Shown: positions 28,701 to 36,179 of the stretch, one piece after another
Position numbering within the stretch: the stretch's first letter is position 1
How the letters are laid out: the number at the start of each line of letters is the position of its first letter
Origin: Desulfobaculum sp044987625
Lineage (GTDB): Bacteria > Desulfobacterota > Desulfovibrionia > Desulfovibrionales > Desulfovibrionaceae
Assembly (NCBI RefSeq): GCF_044987625.1
Contig: NZ_JBJDSB010000001.1
Span: 186,001-250,000 of the forward strand
Length of the DNA: 64,000 bases
Reading direction: 5' to 3'
Notes under the pieces: model-generated
Seen by the model: only the letters and a program-made list of their open reading frames with translations
Told to the model about the DNA's origin: nothing
Database searches by the model: none
Made by a program: the position numbers and the translations under genes

Positions 28701-29566
28701 CCGCCCTTGCGGTCCCCACACGACGGGAGGAAGCCGAAGGCGCGCAGATTGCCGCCACCATGCCCGCCGCCCTGCAAAAAAGCTCCGAGTGGCCCTTCCA
28801 AAAGCTGGTCAGCATTGGCTCGTCCGTGAACCGGTTTATCGTGCAAACCTACATGCGTGTGCGCGACAGCCAAAAACACACCGACGTCAGCATCTCGCCC
28901 GAGGACATCACCAAGCTGGGGCGCAAAATCTTTTCCACCTTTTCACGGCGCAAGCACAAGATAGAGCATATCCCCTTTGTTTCCCTTGGCGGCACGCGCT
29001 TTCGGGTCCTGCACTTTCAGGCGCAGGCCAAGAAGCTGGGCGAGCCGTCCTCGTGGGAGGTACAGGGCGCGCAGGAAGTCGCCACTTCGCAGCGGCTGGA
29101 CCTCGTGAACCTGCGGCAGGGGTCGGACCTTGCCGAACACCTTGTGTGGCTGGCGGCCAACGGCATCTACCACAAGGACATTGAAATCCGCGGCGACCCC
29201 ACCATCTCCCCGGTCACCGTGCGCGACATCCAGCGGCTGCTGAACGCCCTGCTCGACTTCTTTCCGCCCAAGGAGACCTTCAACACCGACATCGCGGAAA
29301 TGCTGAACCCGGAGCGCATCGTCCGTGCCTTCTTCATCCTGAACCTCACCAAGCAGCGTGAGCTGGCGCGCATTGCGGAGGTCTCCGTGGTGTACAGCAC
29401 CAACTGGGGGGAGCTGTTCTGCCGCACCGTCTCCGCCGAGGATAACGAAGTCATCGACAACCCGGTGCAATTTTTGCTGAATAATGTGGAACAGGAATTT
29501 GCGGAGCCGCCGGCGCTGGACTATTTTGTGCCGGACCGCAGCAGCAGCCCGCAGCCACGGCGCTAG
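25757..29566 (+). CDS. Multidomain class I adenylate cyclase with HEAT-like and pentapeptide-like N-terminus
   Basis: Encodes 1269 residues, about 420 longer than E. coli CyaA. Residues 1-380 are Ala/Leu-rich helical repeats resembling HEAT repeats (for example KALLPSLTHPDLRVRTAVVA near 255-274). A charged linker KPKKKDKGFLGGLFGG follows near 393-408. Residues about 440-595 are pentapeptide-like repeats rich in FxxCxF and TxF steps, expected to form a right-handed beta helix. From about 650 the class I cyclase domain begins, with the signature GSVGTIAQSEASDLDYW near 740; its two aspartates fit the catalytic pair. It probably makes cAMP from ATP in the cytoplasm. No signal peptide or membrane span is visible. 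I did not assign cyaA because the architecture is different. Confidence 0.85.
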   Translation: MAPEQFTFPQSLKRLTSLTAHPPPERTRTDITSLVDRIRALCAAAGPAEARRMGDETALVLHWRAATSDDAELQVYYIGLLADLGPLAAPLAASLLASAQGIDAPGVLDLLPGGFRLAVVNHLLLDDTGRYEALRPVAMSALPDLAALPPEDIAAQLEALHANGGILAYPLSHALGTGPFGNAVEAAITAQESLLQASRRPDDALHTYVPALAVLDAPEMHLRLLPLLVTRDLGAQRTLLDTIAAVAPRHDKRYVKALLPSLTHPDLRVRTAVVACLAQIMPDSIGRILAACFKRDPALKDTILAALPLVPSEEAAFFIKATGEKPEAFAATAFPLMAALDPPMARMSLAAAVSDAPQALAHAIPASTGPKPDVEAALAGFTERPQKDDAAQKPKKKDKGFLGGLFGGDEGEAISIQFGGDMVLQSENSGRRFSPIYEERTLRGTKFTDSLIESATFEDCTFVDADFSGTIFHKTRFSRCTFTGCTMNGTRFFDCSLREITITCGNAEQTELTDCTCGLIDIQGTKLRGLHLFGGRLEALRVTACDLSDARMEAVTLAGTELRHCSGASLELLDCSIISSTVHACLFSDITITGAHGSCPCALTLQLRTNAARAMADTTPPPPLPPQAGAKAKLAMDAWYGLWDIIRRAAAFMGNNARREHWCMQKLGAPRRDFVRLAPFFLHTEIFERNSEELEPLALACRMGNYCPDYSTIEAARRHFPDATLPPRAPDPITFRALYTIGSVGTIAQSEASDLDYWLCYDPDDMPEMLLDGLAFKIEAIEQWADATFGLEVHFFTMNVESIRANNFGVSDAESSGTAQALLLKEEFYRSVLHVAGSLPMWWTTPAGSTDADYAQNMELLAHAPWDAPFIDLGNLLRIPPQEFFGASLWQIVKALKSPFKSIMKFGLLEKYIAPDADSESPLLCERLKAGILSGDPRLDAVDPYVLMYKEVLLHYAQSGDKDSANLIRLSFFLKTKLGAKAALAVPTRREEAEGAQIAATMPAALQKSSEWPFQKLVSIGSSVNRFIVQTYMRVRDSQKHTDVSISPEDITKLGRKIFSTFSRRKHKIEHIPFVSLGGTRFRVLHFQAQAKKLGEPSSWEVQGAQEVATSQRLDLVNLRQGSDLAEHLVWLAANGIYHKDIEIRGDPTISPVTVRDIQRLLNALLDFFPPKETFNTDIAEMLNPERIVRAFFILNLTKQRELARIAEVSVVYSTNWGELFCRTVSAEDNEVIDNPVQFLLNNVEQEFAEPPALDYFVPDRSSSPQPRR

Positions 29567-29637
29567 CCGCCACCGCCCGCCAGCCTTGCCAAACCCGGCG
29601 GGTCATGCTCTGTTGCCAGCTTCCAAGGAGACAGACC

Positions 29638-30738
29638 ATGACCACACACCACCACATCGCCGCCACGCTGGTGGACTGGTTCCACGCGAACCAGCGCCCC
29701 CTGCCGTGGCGCAAGACCTATTCGCCCTACCATGTCTGGGTGTCGGAGATTATGCTCCAGCAGACCCAGATGGACCGCGCCGTGCCCTACTTTGAGCGCT
29801 GGATGACGCGCTTTCCCGATGTGCCCACCCTTGCGGCGGCCAGCGAGGACGACGTGCTCAAATACTGGGAAGGGCTGGGCTACTACTCCCGCGCCCGCAA
29901 CATCCGCAAGGCCGCGCGCATCATTATGGACGAGCACGGGGGCGTCTTCCCCGCCGACGTTGGCGGCCTGCTGGCCCTGCCCGGTGTTGGTCCCTACACT
30001 GCCGGAGCCATTGCCAGCCTAGCCTACCAGCAGGACGTCCCGGCCATTGACGCCAACGTGGAACGCGTGTTTGCCCGCCTGTTCGACATCGACACCCCGG
30101 TAAAGGAAAAGGACGCCAAGCGCGCCGTGACCGACCATGCTGACCGGCTGCTGCCACCGGGCGGCGCGCGGGACTTTAATCAGGCCGTGATGGAATTTGG
30201 CGCACTGGTCTGCACGCCGCGCGCCCCGCGCTGCGAAGCCTGCCCCCTCAGCGCGCAGTGCGAGGCCTATCGCCTGGGCATTGTGGCGCACCGACCCGTG
30301 CCCGGAAAACGGCAGGATATTACGCCGCTCAGCATCGTGGCGGGCGTGCTACTGCACGAGGGCCGATTCTTCATCCAAAAGCGGCTGGAGGACAGTGTGT
30401 GGGGCGGACTCTGGGAGTTCCCCGGCGGCAGCATTGAGGACGGCGAAACGCCCGAACAGGCCGCCGTGCGCGAATTTCGCGAGGAAACGGACTTCCGCGT
30501 CAGCGTGGTGGACAAGATTGACGTGGTCCGCCACGGCTACACGCGCTACCGCATCACCCTGCACTGTTTTCTGCTCTCCCTTGAGGGGACGGGCACCACG
30601 CCTTACCTCACCGCCGCGTCCGAGTACCGCTGGTCCACGTCCGAGGGGCTGGACGGTCTTGCCTTTCCCGGCGGGCACCGCAAGCTCATCGACATCATGC
30701 GCACCGACCTGCGCTACGCCCACCTCTTTTCAGCATAA
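29638..30738 (+). CDS. mutY: Adenine DNA glycosylase MutY with MutT-like Nudix domain
   Basis: Encodes 366 residues. MutY removes adenine paired with 8-oxoguanine. The helix-hairpin-helix LPGVGPYTAGAIA with catalytic Asp in VPAIDANVERV (near 110-140) and the 4Fe-4S set C-x6-C-x2-C-x5-C (near 198-214) are intact. I start at MTTHHH because AAGGAG is seven bases upstream. The C-terminal domain (from about 230) contains GGSIEDGETPEQ and AAVREFREETD, a Nudix box lacking only the late Gly. Most MutY C-domains have lost this box, so 8-oxo-dGTP hydrolysis is possible but unproven. Confidence 0.94.
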   Translation: MTTHHHIAATLVDWFHANQRPLPWRKTYSPYHVWVSEIMLQQTQMDRAVPYFERWMTRFPDVPTLAAASEDDVLKYWEGLGYYSRARNIRKAARIIMDEHGGVFPADVGGLLALPGVGPYTAGAIASLAYQQDVPAIDANVERVFARLFDIDTPVKEKDAKRAVTDHADRLLPPGGARDFNQAVMEFGALVCTPRAPRCEACPLSAQCEAYRLGIVAHRPVPGKRQDITPLSIVAGVLLHEGRFFIQKRLEDSVWGGLWEFPGGSIEDGETPEQAAVREFREETDFRVSVVDKIDVVRHGYTRYRITLHCFLLSLEGTGTTPYLTAASEYRWSTSEGLDGLAFPGGHRKLIDIMRTDLRYAHLFSA

Positions 30739-30740
30739 AA

Positions 30741-30780
30741 ACAGGGCGGCCCGTTACGCAACGGACCGCCCTGTGGCTTT
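30741..30780. terminator. Bidirectional terminator between mutY and the AsmA-like gene
   Basis: A long stem CAGGGCGG...CCGT paired with ACGG...CCGCCCTG lies two bases after the mutY stop. A U-rich tract follows on the plus strand (GGCTTTTC) and a stronger one on the minus strand (five U, then AUG), so both converging genes can end here. Confidence 0.82.
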
Positions 30781-30810
30781 TCATCTTCCCCAGCAATGCG
30801 CCGGAGCGGA

Positions 30811-31569
30811 CTACTTCAAAATGCCGCGCAGGCCTTCACCCACGGAGCGTAAGGTGCCGTTAATGGCATCCACGCCCTTCTTTACGCCGTCCTCAAGGCC
30901 GCGCGTTACGCCGGGCAGGCGCTGGGCAACGGCCCGGTTGATGGCGGCGAGCACCTGCCGCGCCGCATCAGCCATGGAGACGTCCTTCTTCTCGCCAATG
31001 TCGCGCAGATGGATATCGTCCAATTCCGCGTGGGCAAGCTCGCCGCCAAGGGCCGCAATGCCAAAGTTCACCCGCGCATTGCGGATGACAATATGCTTGA
31101 TGACCACGGACTTGCCGCCGGCATCGCCCGCTTCCGCGCTCTCGCCACCACCGGAACCAGCGTCACCGCCTTTGGCCGAGCGGGTCACGTTGTCCACAAG
31201 GGTTTGCAGGTTGCTGGTGCGCCCCGCAAGCTCGTAGGTAATGACCGGCCGGTCAATGACAATGGCCTCAATGATCACCGTGGGTTCGGACAGGCTGGAG
31301 ATGTCCAGCTTCATGCGGATGGAATCGGCCTGCACCACGCTCTCGGACTTGTAGCCCGCAGGATTGCCCACGAACAGCCCACGCAGTTCCCCTTCGCCGC
31401 TCAAAATCGACAAATCGGACTCCGCAAGGCGCACGTCCGCGCCCACATAGCGGGGGCCAAAGTACTCTACACCCTTTTTGACCAAGGGATTCACGGACAA
31501 CAGGGTAAACACCACAACGCCGACAAACACGACGCACACAGCCACCAGCAGATAGAAAAACTTTTTCAT
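30811..31569 (-). CDS. Small AsmA-like inner-membrane-anchored protein, function unknown
   Basis: Encodes 252 residues. I start at MKKFFYLL (31569), with GGAGG ten bases upstream, rather than an in-frame ATG 22 codons earlier. One hydrophobic anchor at residues 5-27 is followed by a periplasmic domain with the pattern GELRGLFVGNPAGYKSE and repeated 'VxADSIRMKLDISSL...IEAIVIDRP' character near 50-110, resembling the N-terminal domain of AsmA/DUF748 proteins. A Gly/Ser/Ala-rich linker lies near 135-155. AsmA-like proteins are linked to lipid transport or outer-membrane assembly; here that is only analogy. Last gene of the pyrK group. Confidence 0.7.
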   Translation of the reverse strand: MKKFFYLLVAVCVVFVGVVVFTLLSVNPLVKKGVEYFGPRYVGADVRLAESDLSILSGEGELRGLFVGNPAGYKSESVVQADSIRMKLDISSLSEPTVIIEAIVIDRPVITYELAGRTSNLQTLVDNVTRSAKGGDAGSGGGESAEAGDAGGKSVVIKHIVIRNARVNFGIAALGGELAHAELDDIHLRDIGEKKDVSMADAARQVLAAINRAVAQRLPGVTRGLEDGVKKGVDAINGTLRSVGEGLRGILK

Positions 31570-31634
31570 CAGCGCGAACCTCCGGTTGAACACGAAACCG
31601 CCTGCCCCGCACGGCAGCGGAGCAGGCGGCGGCA

Positions 31635-32081
31635 TTAGAACTTGCGGATGAGCACCACACCAAGCACAACCAGTACCACGCCCGCAACGCGCAGCGGGCT
31701 AATGGAATGCTGCGGCAGACCGAACAGGCCAAAGTGGTCCAAAATCAGCGACATGGACACCTGCCCGGCCACCATCAGCGTAAACATCGTGGCGGACCCA
31801 ATGCGCGGGCCCACGATAACGGCCGAGGCCACCACAAACGCGCCAAGCACGCCGCCGGACCAATACCACAGCGGCAACTTGCCCGCATCGGACAGGCTGG
31901 GCAGCGGAATGCGCGTGGCAAAGGCGTAGGCCGCAAGGGCCAGCGTCCCGACAAAGAACGACACAAACGCCGCCAAAACAGCGTCCTTGGTCCACGACCC
32001 CAGCCGGACGTTCACGCCCAGTTGCACGGCCATTGCCACTCCGGCCCCAAAGGCCATCGTCAGGGCGGTTACGGCAGACAT
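31635..32081 (-). CDS. DMT-superfamily transporter, YdcZ/DUF606 family
   Basis: Encodes 148 residues with about five hydrophobic helices (near 2-22, 35-55, 72-92, 97-115, 125-146). The GPRIGSATMFTLMVAGQ stretch near 93-109 is typical of DUF606 proteins, half-sized members of the drug/metabolite transporter superfamily that probably dimerise. The substrate is unknown. It lies 60 bp after pyrD and 65 bp before the AsmA-like gene, same strand. Confidence 0.83.
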   Translation of the reverse strand: MSAVTALTMAFGAGVAMAVQLGVNVRLGSWTKDAVLAAFVSFFVGTLALAAYAFATRIPLPSLSDAGKLPLWYWSGGVLGAFVVASAVIVGPRIGSATMFTLMVAGQVSMSLILDHFGLFGLPQHSISPLRVAGVVLVVLGVVLIRKF

Positions 32082-32141
32082 CGCCCGCCCCCTGCTTCAC
32101 TGTGCATTACCTAGGCCTCCCAGCGTCTGAGGATGCGTCCG

Positions 32142-33053
32142 CTACAGCTGGAGGCTCCCGCGGTACGCATCCCATGAGGAAATGCCATAGGTATCGCAGA
32201 GTTCGGCCAGTTCGTCCACAAGCCGGAAGGCAAAATCCGGACGCAGGAAGTTGGCGGTACCCACCTGCACGGCGTGCGCGCCCACTAGGATGAATTCCAG
32301 CACATCCTCGGCCGAGGAAATACCGCCAACGCCGATAACCGGCACATCAACGGCCTGACACACCTGATGCACGCAGCGCAGGGCCACGGGCTTCACCGCC
32401 GGGCCGGACAGCCCGCCGATGACATTGGCAAGGCGCGTTCTGCGGGTGCGCGCGTCCACGGCCATACCGGACAGCGTGTTGATGCAGCTAAGGATGTCGG
32501 CTCCCCCGCTTTCGGCAGCGCGGGCAATCTCCGTAATGTCCGTCACATTGGGGGACAGCTTGATGATGACGGGCTTGTCCCCGGCGCGGCGCTTGACCGC
32601 CTCGGTCACGCTGGCCGCCATTTTGGGATCCTGCCCAAACAGGATGCCGCCGGAACTCACGTTGGGGCAGGAGATGTTCACCTCAAGGGCGGCGATGCCC
32701 GGCTGGTCGGCCAGCACCTCGGCCAACTGCGCAAACTCATCGGCGCTGCAGGCGTACAGGTTGGCCACCACGGCAAGGTTGTCCGCAGGCAACCGGTTCA
32801 GCCGCCCGGACAGGAACTTTTCCACGCCGATATTTTGCAGGCCAATGGCGTTCAGCATGCCGGAGGGCGTCTCCGCAATGCGCGGCATGGGGTTGCCTGC
32901 GCGCGGGGACAGGGACAGGCCCTTCACCACAATGCCGCCCAATTTTTCAAGGTCGCCAAAGCGCGAGAACTCAAGGCCGTAGCCAAAGGTGCCGGATGCG
33001 GTCATCACGGGGTTTTTCAGGTCCAGACCGCCGAAGGAAACGTGCATATCCAT
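32142..33053 (-). CDS. pyrD: Dihydroorotate dehydrogenase, class 1B catalytic subunit
   Basis: Encodes 303 residues. PyrD oxidises dihydroorotate to orotate with FMN in pyrimidine synthesis. The N-terminal NPVMTASGTFGYG, the active-site loop NISCPNVSSGG with the class 1 catalytic Cys (near 130-140), and the FMN phosphate-binding GVGGISSAEDVLEF are present. Class 1B enzymes pass electrons to NAD through PyrK, which is encoded 19 bp upstream. It has no membrane anchor, unlike class 2. Confidence 0.97.
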   Translation of the reverse strand: MDMHVSFGGLDLKNPVMTASGTFGYGLEFSRFGDLEKLGGIVVKGLSLSPRAGNPMPRIAETPSGMLNAIGLQNIGVEKFLSGRLNRLPADNLAVVANLYACSADEFAQLAEVLADQPGIAALEVNISCPNVSSGGILFGQDPKMAASVTEAVKRRAGDKPVIIKLSPNVTDITEIARAAESGGADILSCINTLSGMAVDARTRRTRLANVIGGLSGPAVKPVALRCVHQVCQAVDVPVIGVGGISSAEDVLEFILVGAHAVQVGTANFLRPDFAFRLVDELAELCDTYGISSWDAYRGSLQL

Positions 33054-33072
33054 AGTATTGAAACTTCCCTGT

Positions 33073-33870
33073 TTAGAACGTTATCTCGTCGGACCAGAAC
33101 ACCGGGCCACGCGCGCACACGGAAACAGGACCGCTGTCCTTGTGCTCGCACACGCAGCCAAGGCACGCGCCCACGCCGCAGGCCATGCGGTTTTCAAGGG
33201 ACAACTGCGCCCTGCCGCCCGCCTCGGCGGCAATGGTCTGGATGGTCTTCAGGAAGGGAAGCGGCCCGCAGGCCACAATGTGTCCGTCCGTGGCGTATTC
33301 GGGCACAATATCGCCCAGCAGGCCGATAAAAGCCTTCAGGTCCTCGGGGCCCTTTTCGCGGTAGGCCTCGCACTTCACGTACTTTTCCATGATGCCAAGG
33401 GGGTAGCTTTCCGCCGGGGGGCGGTGGCCGAATACCAGCCGCAGCTTGTCCGGGCTGGGGTGCCTGCGCAGGTACTCATAAAACGGCGCAATGCCGATGC
33501 CGCCCGCCAAAACAAGGGTCGGCCTGTCATCTCGCACCGCAAATGCGTTGCCAAGAGGCCCCCAGACGGTTACCTCATCACCTGGCGCAAGGCGGGCAAG
33601 CCCGCGAGTGCCGCGACCAATGACCTGAAAAAAGACCGATAGCGTGTCGCCATCGGCCTTATGAATAGAAAAAGGACGTCCCCAAAGCGGGTTGTGTTCC
33701 CACGCCGTGGGACGAACCATTACGAACTGGCCGGGCTTCCAGTTCTGCCACGCTGTGCTTGCGGAACCGGGATGTTCAAGCGTAAGCTCGTAAAACTCTC
33801 CGTCGGCGCCTTGCGTGCCGAATCGGAGCAAGGACCGTACCTTCACGTCAGTACATGCATTTGCAAACAT
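33073..33870 (-). CDS. pyrK: Dihydroorotate dehydrogenase electron-transfer subunit
   Basis: Encodes 265 residues: a ferredoxin-NADP reductase-like FAD domain (GRPFSIHKADGDTLSVFF near 60-77), an NAD-binding part (LVLAGGIGIAPFYEYLRRH near 115-133) and a C-terminal 2Fe-2S site (CGVGACLGCVCEH...SVCARGP near 225-255). It carries electrons from PyrD to NAD. It is first of the pyrK-pyrD-DMT-AsmA-like group and is divergent from the U32 gene across a 70-bp gap in which I see no convincing promoter. Confidence 0.96.
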   Translation of the reverse strand: MFANACTDVKVRSLLRFGTQGADGEFYELTLEHPGSASTAWQNWKPGQFVMVRPTAWEHNPLWGRPFSIHKADGDTLSVFFQVIGRGTRGLARLAPGDEVTVWGPLGNAFAVRDDRPTLVLAGGIGIAPFYEYLRRHPSPDKLRLVFGHRPPAESYPLGIMEKYVKCEAYREKGPEDLKAFIGLLGDIVPEYATDGHIVACGPLPFLKTIQTIAAEAGGRAQLSLENRMACGVGACLGCVCEHKDSGPVSVCARGPVFWSDEITF

Positions 33871-33940
33871 CGATGCAATCCCTTATTGGTCGCCGTCGCG
33901 TTAATTGAACGCTCCACCGTAAAAACTCAGGCGAAGCAAC

Positions 33941-35986
33941 ATGAATATATCCAGACAACCCGAGATCCTCGCTCCTGCCGGGGACCGTCCTGCATTTTTG
34001 GCGGCGCTCGCCGCTGGTGCAGATGCGGTCTACCTTGGCCTGAAGCATTTCTCCGCCCGCGCGGAAGCCGGGAACTTTTCCATCGCGGAACTTGCGGCGC
34101 TCACCGAGCTGGCCGCAGAAAAGAACTGCCGCGTCCACGTCGCCATGAACAGCATGCTCAAGCCCGGCGAAGCCGAGGCCGCAGGTCGTCTGCTGGACCG
34201 GCTGAACAAGCACGTGCGTCCGGCGGCACTTATTCTACAGGATCCCGGCATGGTCAAGCTCGCAAAACAGAGCGGATTCGCTGGCGAACTCCATCTGTCC
34301 ACGCTGGCCAACGCCGGTTCCCCCGCCGCACTGCCCCACATGCGGGAATCCCTGGGCGTAGACCGCGTCGTCCTCCCGCGTGAGCTGAACATCGACGAGA
34401 TCCGCGCCTGCGGCAAGGCCTGCCCGGACGATTTGGACCTTGAGGTCTTCGTCCACGGCGCGCTGTGCTACAACGTGTCCGGCCGCTGCTACTGGAGCTC
34501 CTACCTTGGCGGCAAGAGCGGCCTGCGCGGGCGCTGTGTGCAGCCCTGCCGCCGCGTCTACACCCAAAAGAGCACCACAGGGCGTTTCTTCTCCTGTAAC
34601 GATCTCACACTGGACACATTGGTCAAGACCCTGCGCGAAGTGCCCGAGGTCCGCTCGTGGAAGATTGAGGGCCGCCGCAAGGGGCCGCACTACGTCTACT
34701 ACACCGTCAAAGCGTACAAGATGCTGCGCGATCACGGCAATGACCCCGAGGCAAAAAAGATGGCCGTGGACTTTTTGAAGCAGGCCCTTGGCCGCCGCGG
34801 CACCCACTACGCCTTTTTGCCCCAGCGCCCCTACGTGCCCACGGACCCGGACCGCCCCACGGCGTCCGGCCTGCTTATCGACAAGCTGGGCAAGGCCAAA
34901 ACGCGCAAGCTCAGCTTTTCGCCCCGCATTCCCCTCATCCCCGGCGACCTGGTGCGCGTGGGGTACGAGGATGAACCCGGCCACCAAATCATCAAGGTCC
35001 GCAAATCCATCCCCAAGGGTGGCCGGCTGGACTTTTTGGCCAAGGGCCGTCCGCCGCGCCCCAGCAGCCCGGTGTTCCTCATCGACCGCCGCGAGCCGGA
35101 GCTGAGCAAGGAACTGAACGCGCTGGAAAAGCGCCTGTCCGCCATTAAGGTCAAGACCGGCGAGTCGTCCTCCTTTGAGCCGACCATGCCCCGGCCCGTC
35201 AAACCCGCCGCGCGCCCGCTGCATCTGCATGTGTCGCGCCGGCAGGGTAACAACAAGCTCAATGACGGCTCCGGCGTATGGCTGACGCCCAAAGCCGCGC
35301 GCGAGGTCAAGCCCGGCCTGGCCATGCGCCTGTGGTGGTGGCTGCCGCCCGTCATTTGGCCCAACGAGGAGCAGGAATGGCAGGACTGCATTACCCGCCT
35401 CGTCAAGGGCGGCGCGCGCCGCTTTGTCCTTGGCGCGCCGTGGCAGAAGTCCCTGTTCCCCACGGAACTGCCCCGCCTGCCCCGCGCCGTGGCCATCAAG
35501 CGCAAGCCGAAAAAGCCCGGCACCAAACACCGCGAAAAGGAAGACCGCCTCATCATGTGGGCCGGCCCCTTCTGCAACATCGCCAATCCCCTTGCCCTTG
35601 AGTGGCTGGGTGAGATGGGCTTTGACGGCGCCATCGCCAGCACCGAACTCAGCCGCGACGACGCCCTTGCCCTTGGCAAATCCACGCCGCTGCCGCTGGG
35701 CTTCGTGACCACGGGCCAATGGCCCCTTGGCATCACGCGCATTGAGCCGTCGGGCTTCAAGGCGGAAAAGCCCTTTATCAGTCCGATGAAGGAAGTCTGC
35801 TACGCCCGCCGCTACGGCCAGAACCACTGGATTTATCCCAGTTGGGGCATCGACCTTCGCGAAAAGGAACAGGAGCTGTCCAAGTCCGGCTACAGCGCCT
35901 TTGTGCACCTGCACGAGTCCAAACCCCGCGACGTGCCCCGCGCCAACCGCGTGAGCACCTTCAACTGGGACCTCAAGCTCCTGTAG
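33941..35986 (+). CDS. U32 peptidase-family protein (RlhA/YdcP-like)
   Basis: Encodes 681 residues. It begins QPEILAPAGDRPAFLAALAAGADAVYLG in character, typical of U32. The family signature with cysteines VFVHGALCYNVSGRCY and RGRCVQPCRRVY lies near 165-207. U32 proteins such as RlhA and TrhP carry out RNA hydroxylation rather than classical proteolysis, so an RNA-modification role is the better guess. The C-terminal half (about 430-681) has a second barrel-like segment (CNIANPLALEWLGEMG near 546-561) that looks like a degenerate U32 repeat. A terminator follows. Confidence 0.88.
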   Translation: MNISRQPEILAPAGDRPAFLAALAAGADAVYLGLKHFSARAEAGNFSIAELAALTELAAEKNCRVHVAMNSMLKPGEAEAAGRLLDRLNKHVRPAALILQDPGMVKLAKQSGFAGELHLSTLANAGSPAALPHMRESLGVDRVVLPRELNIDEIRACGKACPDDLDLEVFVHGALCYNVSGRCYWSSYLGGKSGLRGRCVQPCRRVYTQKSTTGRFFSCNDLTLDTLVKTLREVPEVRSWKIEGRRKGPHYVYYTVKAYKMLRDHGNDPEAKKMAVDFLKQALGRRGTHYAFLPQRPYVPTDPDRPTASGLLIDKLGKAKTRKLSFSPRIPLIPGDLVRVGYEDEPGHQIIKVRKSIPKGGRLDFLAKGRPPRPSSPVFLIDRREPELSKELNALEKRLSAIKVKTGESSSFEPTMPRPVKPAARPLHLHVSRRQGNNKLNDGSGVWLTPKAAREVKPGLAMRLWWWLPPVIWPNEEQEWQDCITRLVKGGARRFVLGAPWQKSLFPTELPRLPRAVAIKRKPKKPGTKHREKEDRLIMWAGPFCNIANPLALEWLGEMGFDGAIASTELSRDDALALGKSTPLPLGFVTTGQWPLGITRIEPSGFKAEKPFISPMKEVCYARRYGQNHWIYPSWGIDLREKEQELSKSGYSAFVHLHESKPRDVPRANRVSTFNWDLKLL

Positions 35987-36011
35987 TTGTCCCTGTCATA
36001 GCGCACCACAG

Positions 36012-36050
36012 CGCCGCCCCGCATGATTCATGTGGGGCGGCGTTTTCTTT
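36012..36050 (+). terminator. Terminator after the U32 gene
   Basis: A nine-base-pair stem CGCCGCCCC/GGGGCGGCG (36012-36020 with 36034-36042) is followed by TTTTCTTT on the plus strand, 26 bp after the stop codon. Confidence 0.88.
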
Positions 36051-36121
36051 GCGCAGGCGCGCAAAACGTCCATGCTACGCAATTTTCTGGGGGAGTTGGG
36101 GCCAATGTGCTGTGCAACGTC

Positions 36122-36150
36122 TTGCCCTGCGTCCTGTCCCGGCCTATACT
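36122..36150 (+). promoter_or_regulatory. Promoter candidate for the Fe-S/CCG-domain gene
   Basis: -35 TTGCCC (36122-36127) and -10 TATACT (36145-36150) are separated by 17 bases, and the start codon is 29 bp beyond. It lies after the terminator of the preceding gene. Confidence 0.6.
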
Positions 36151-36179
36151 CGGCGGTCAAAGCATAAGCAGGAGCCAGT

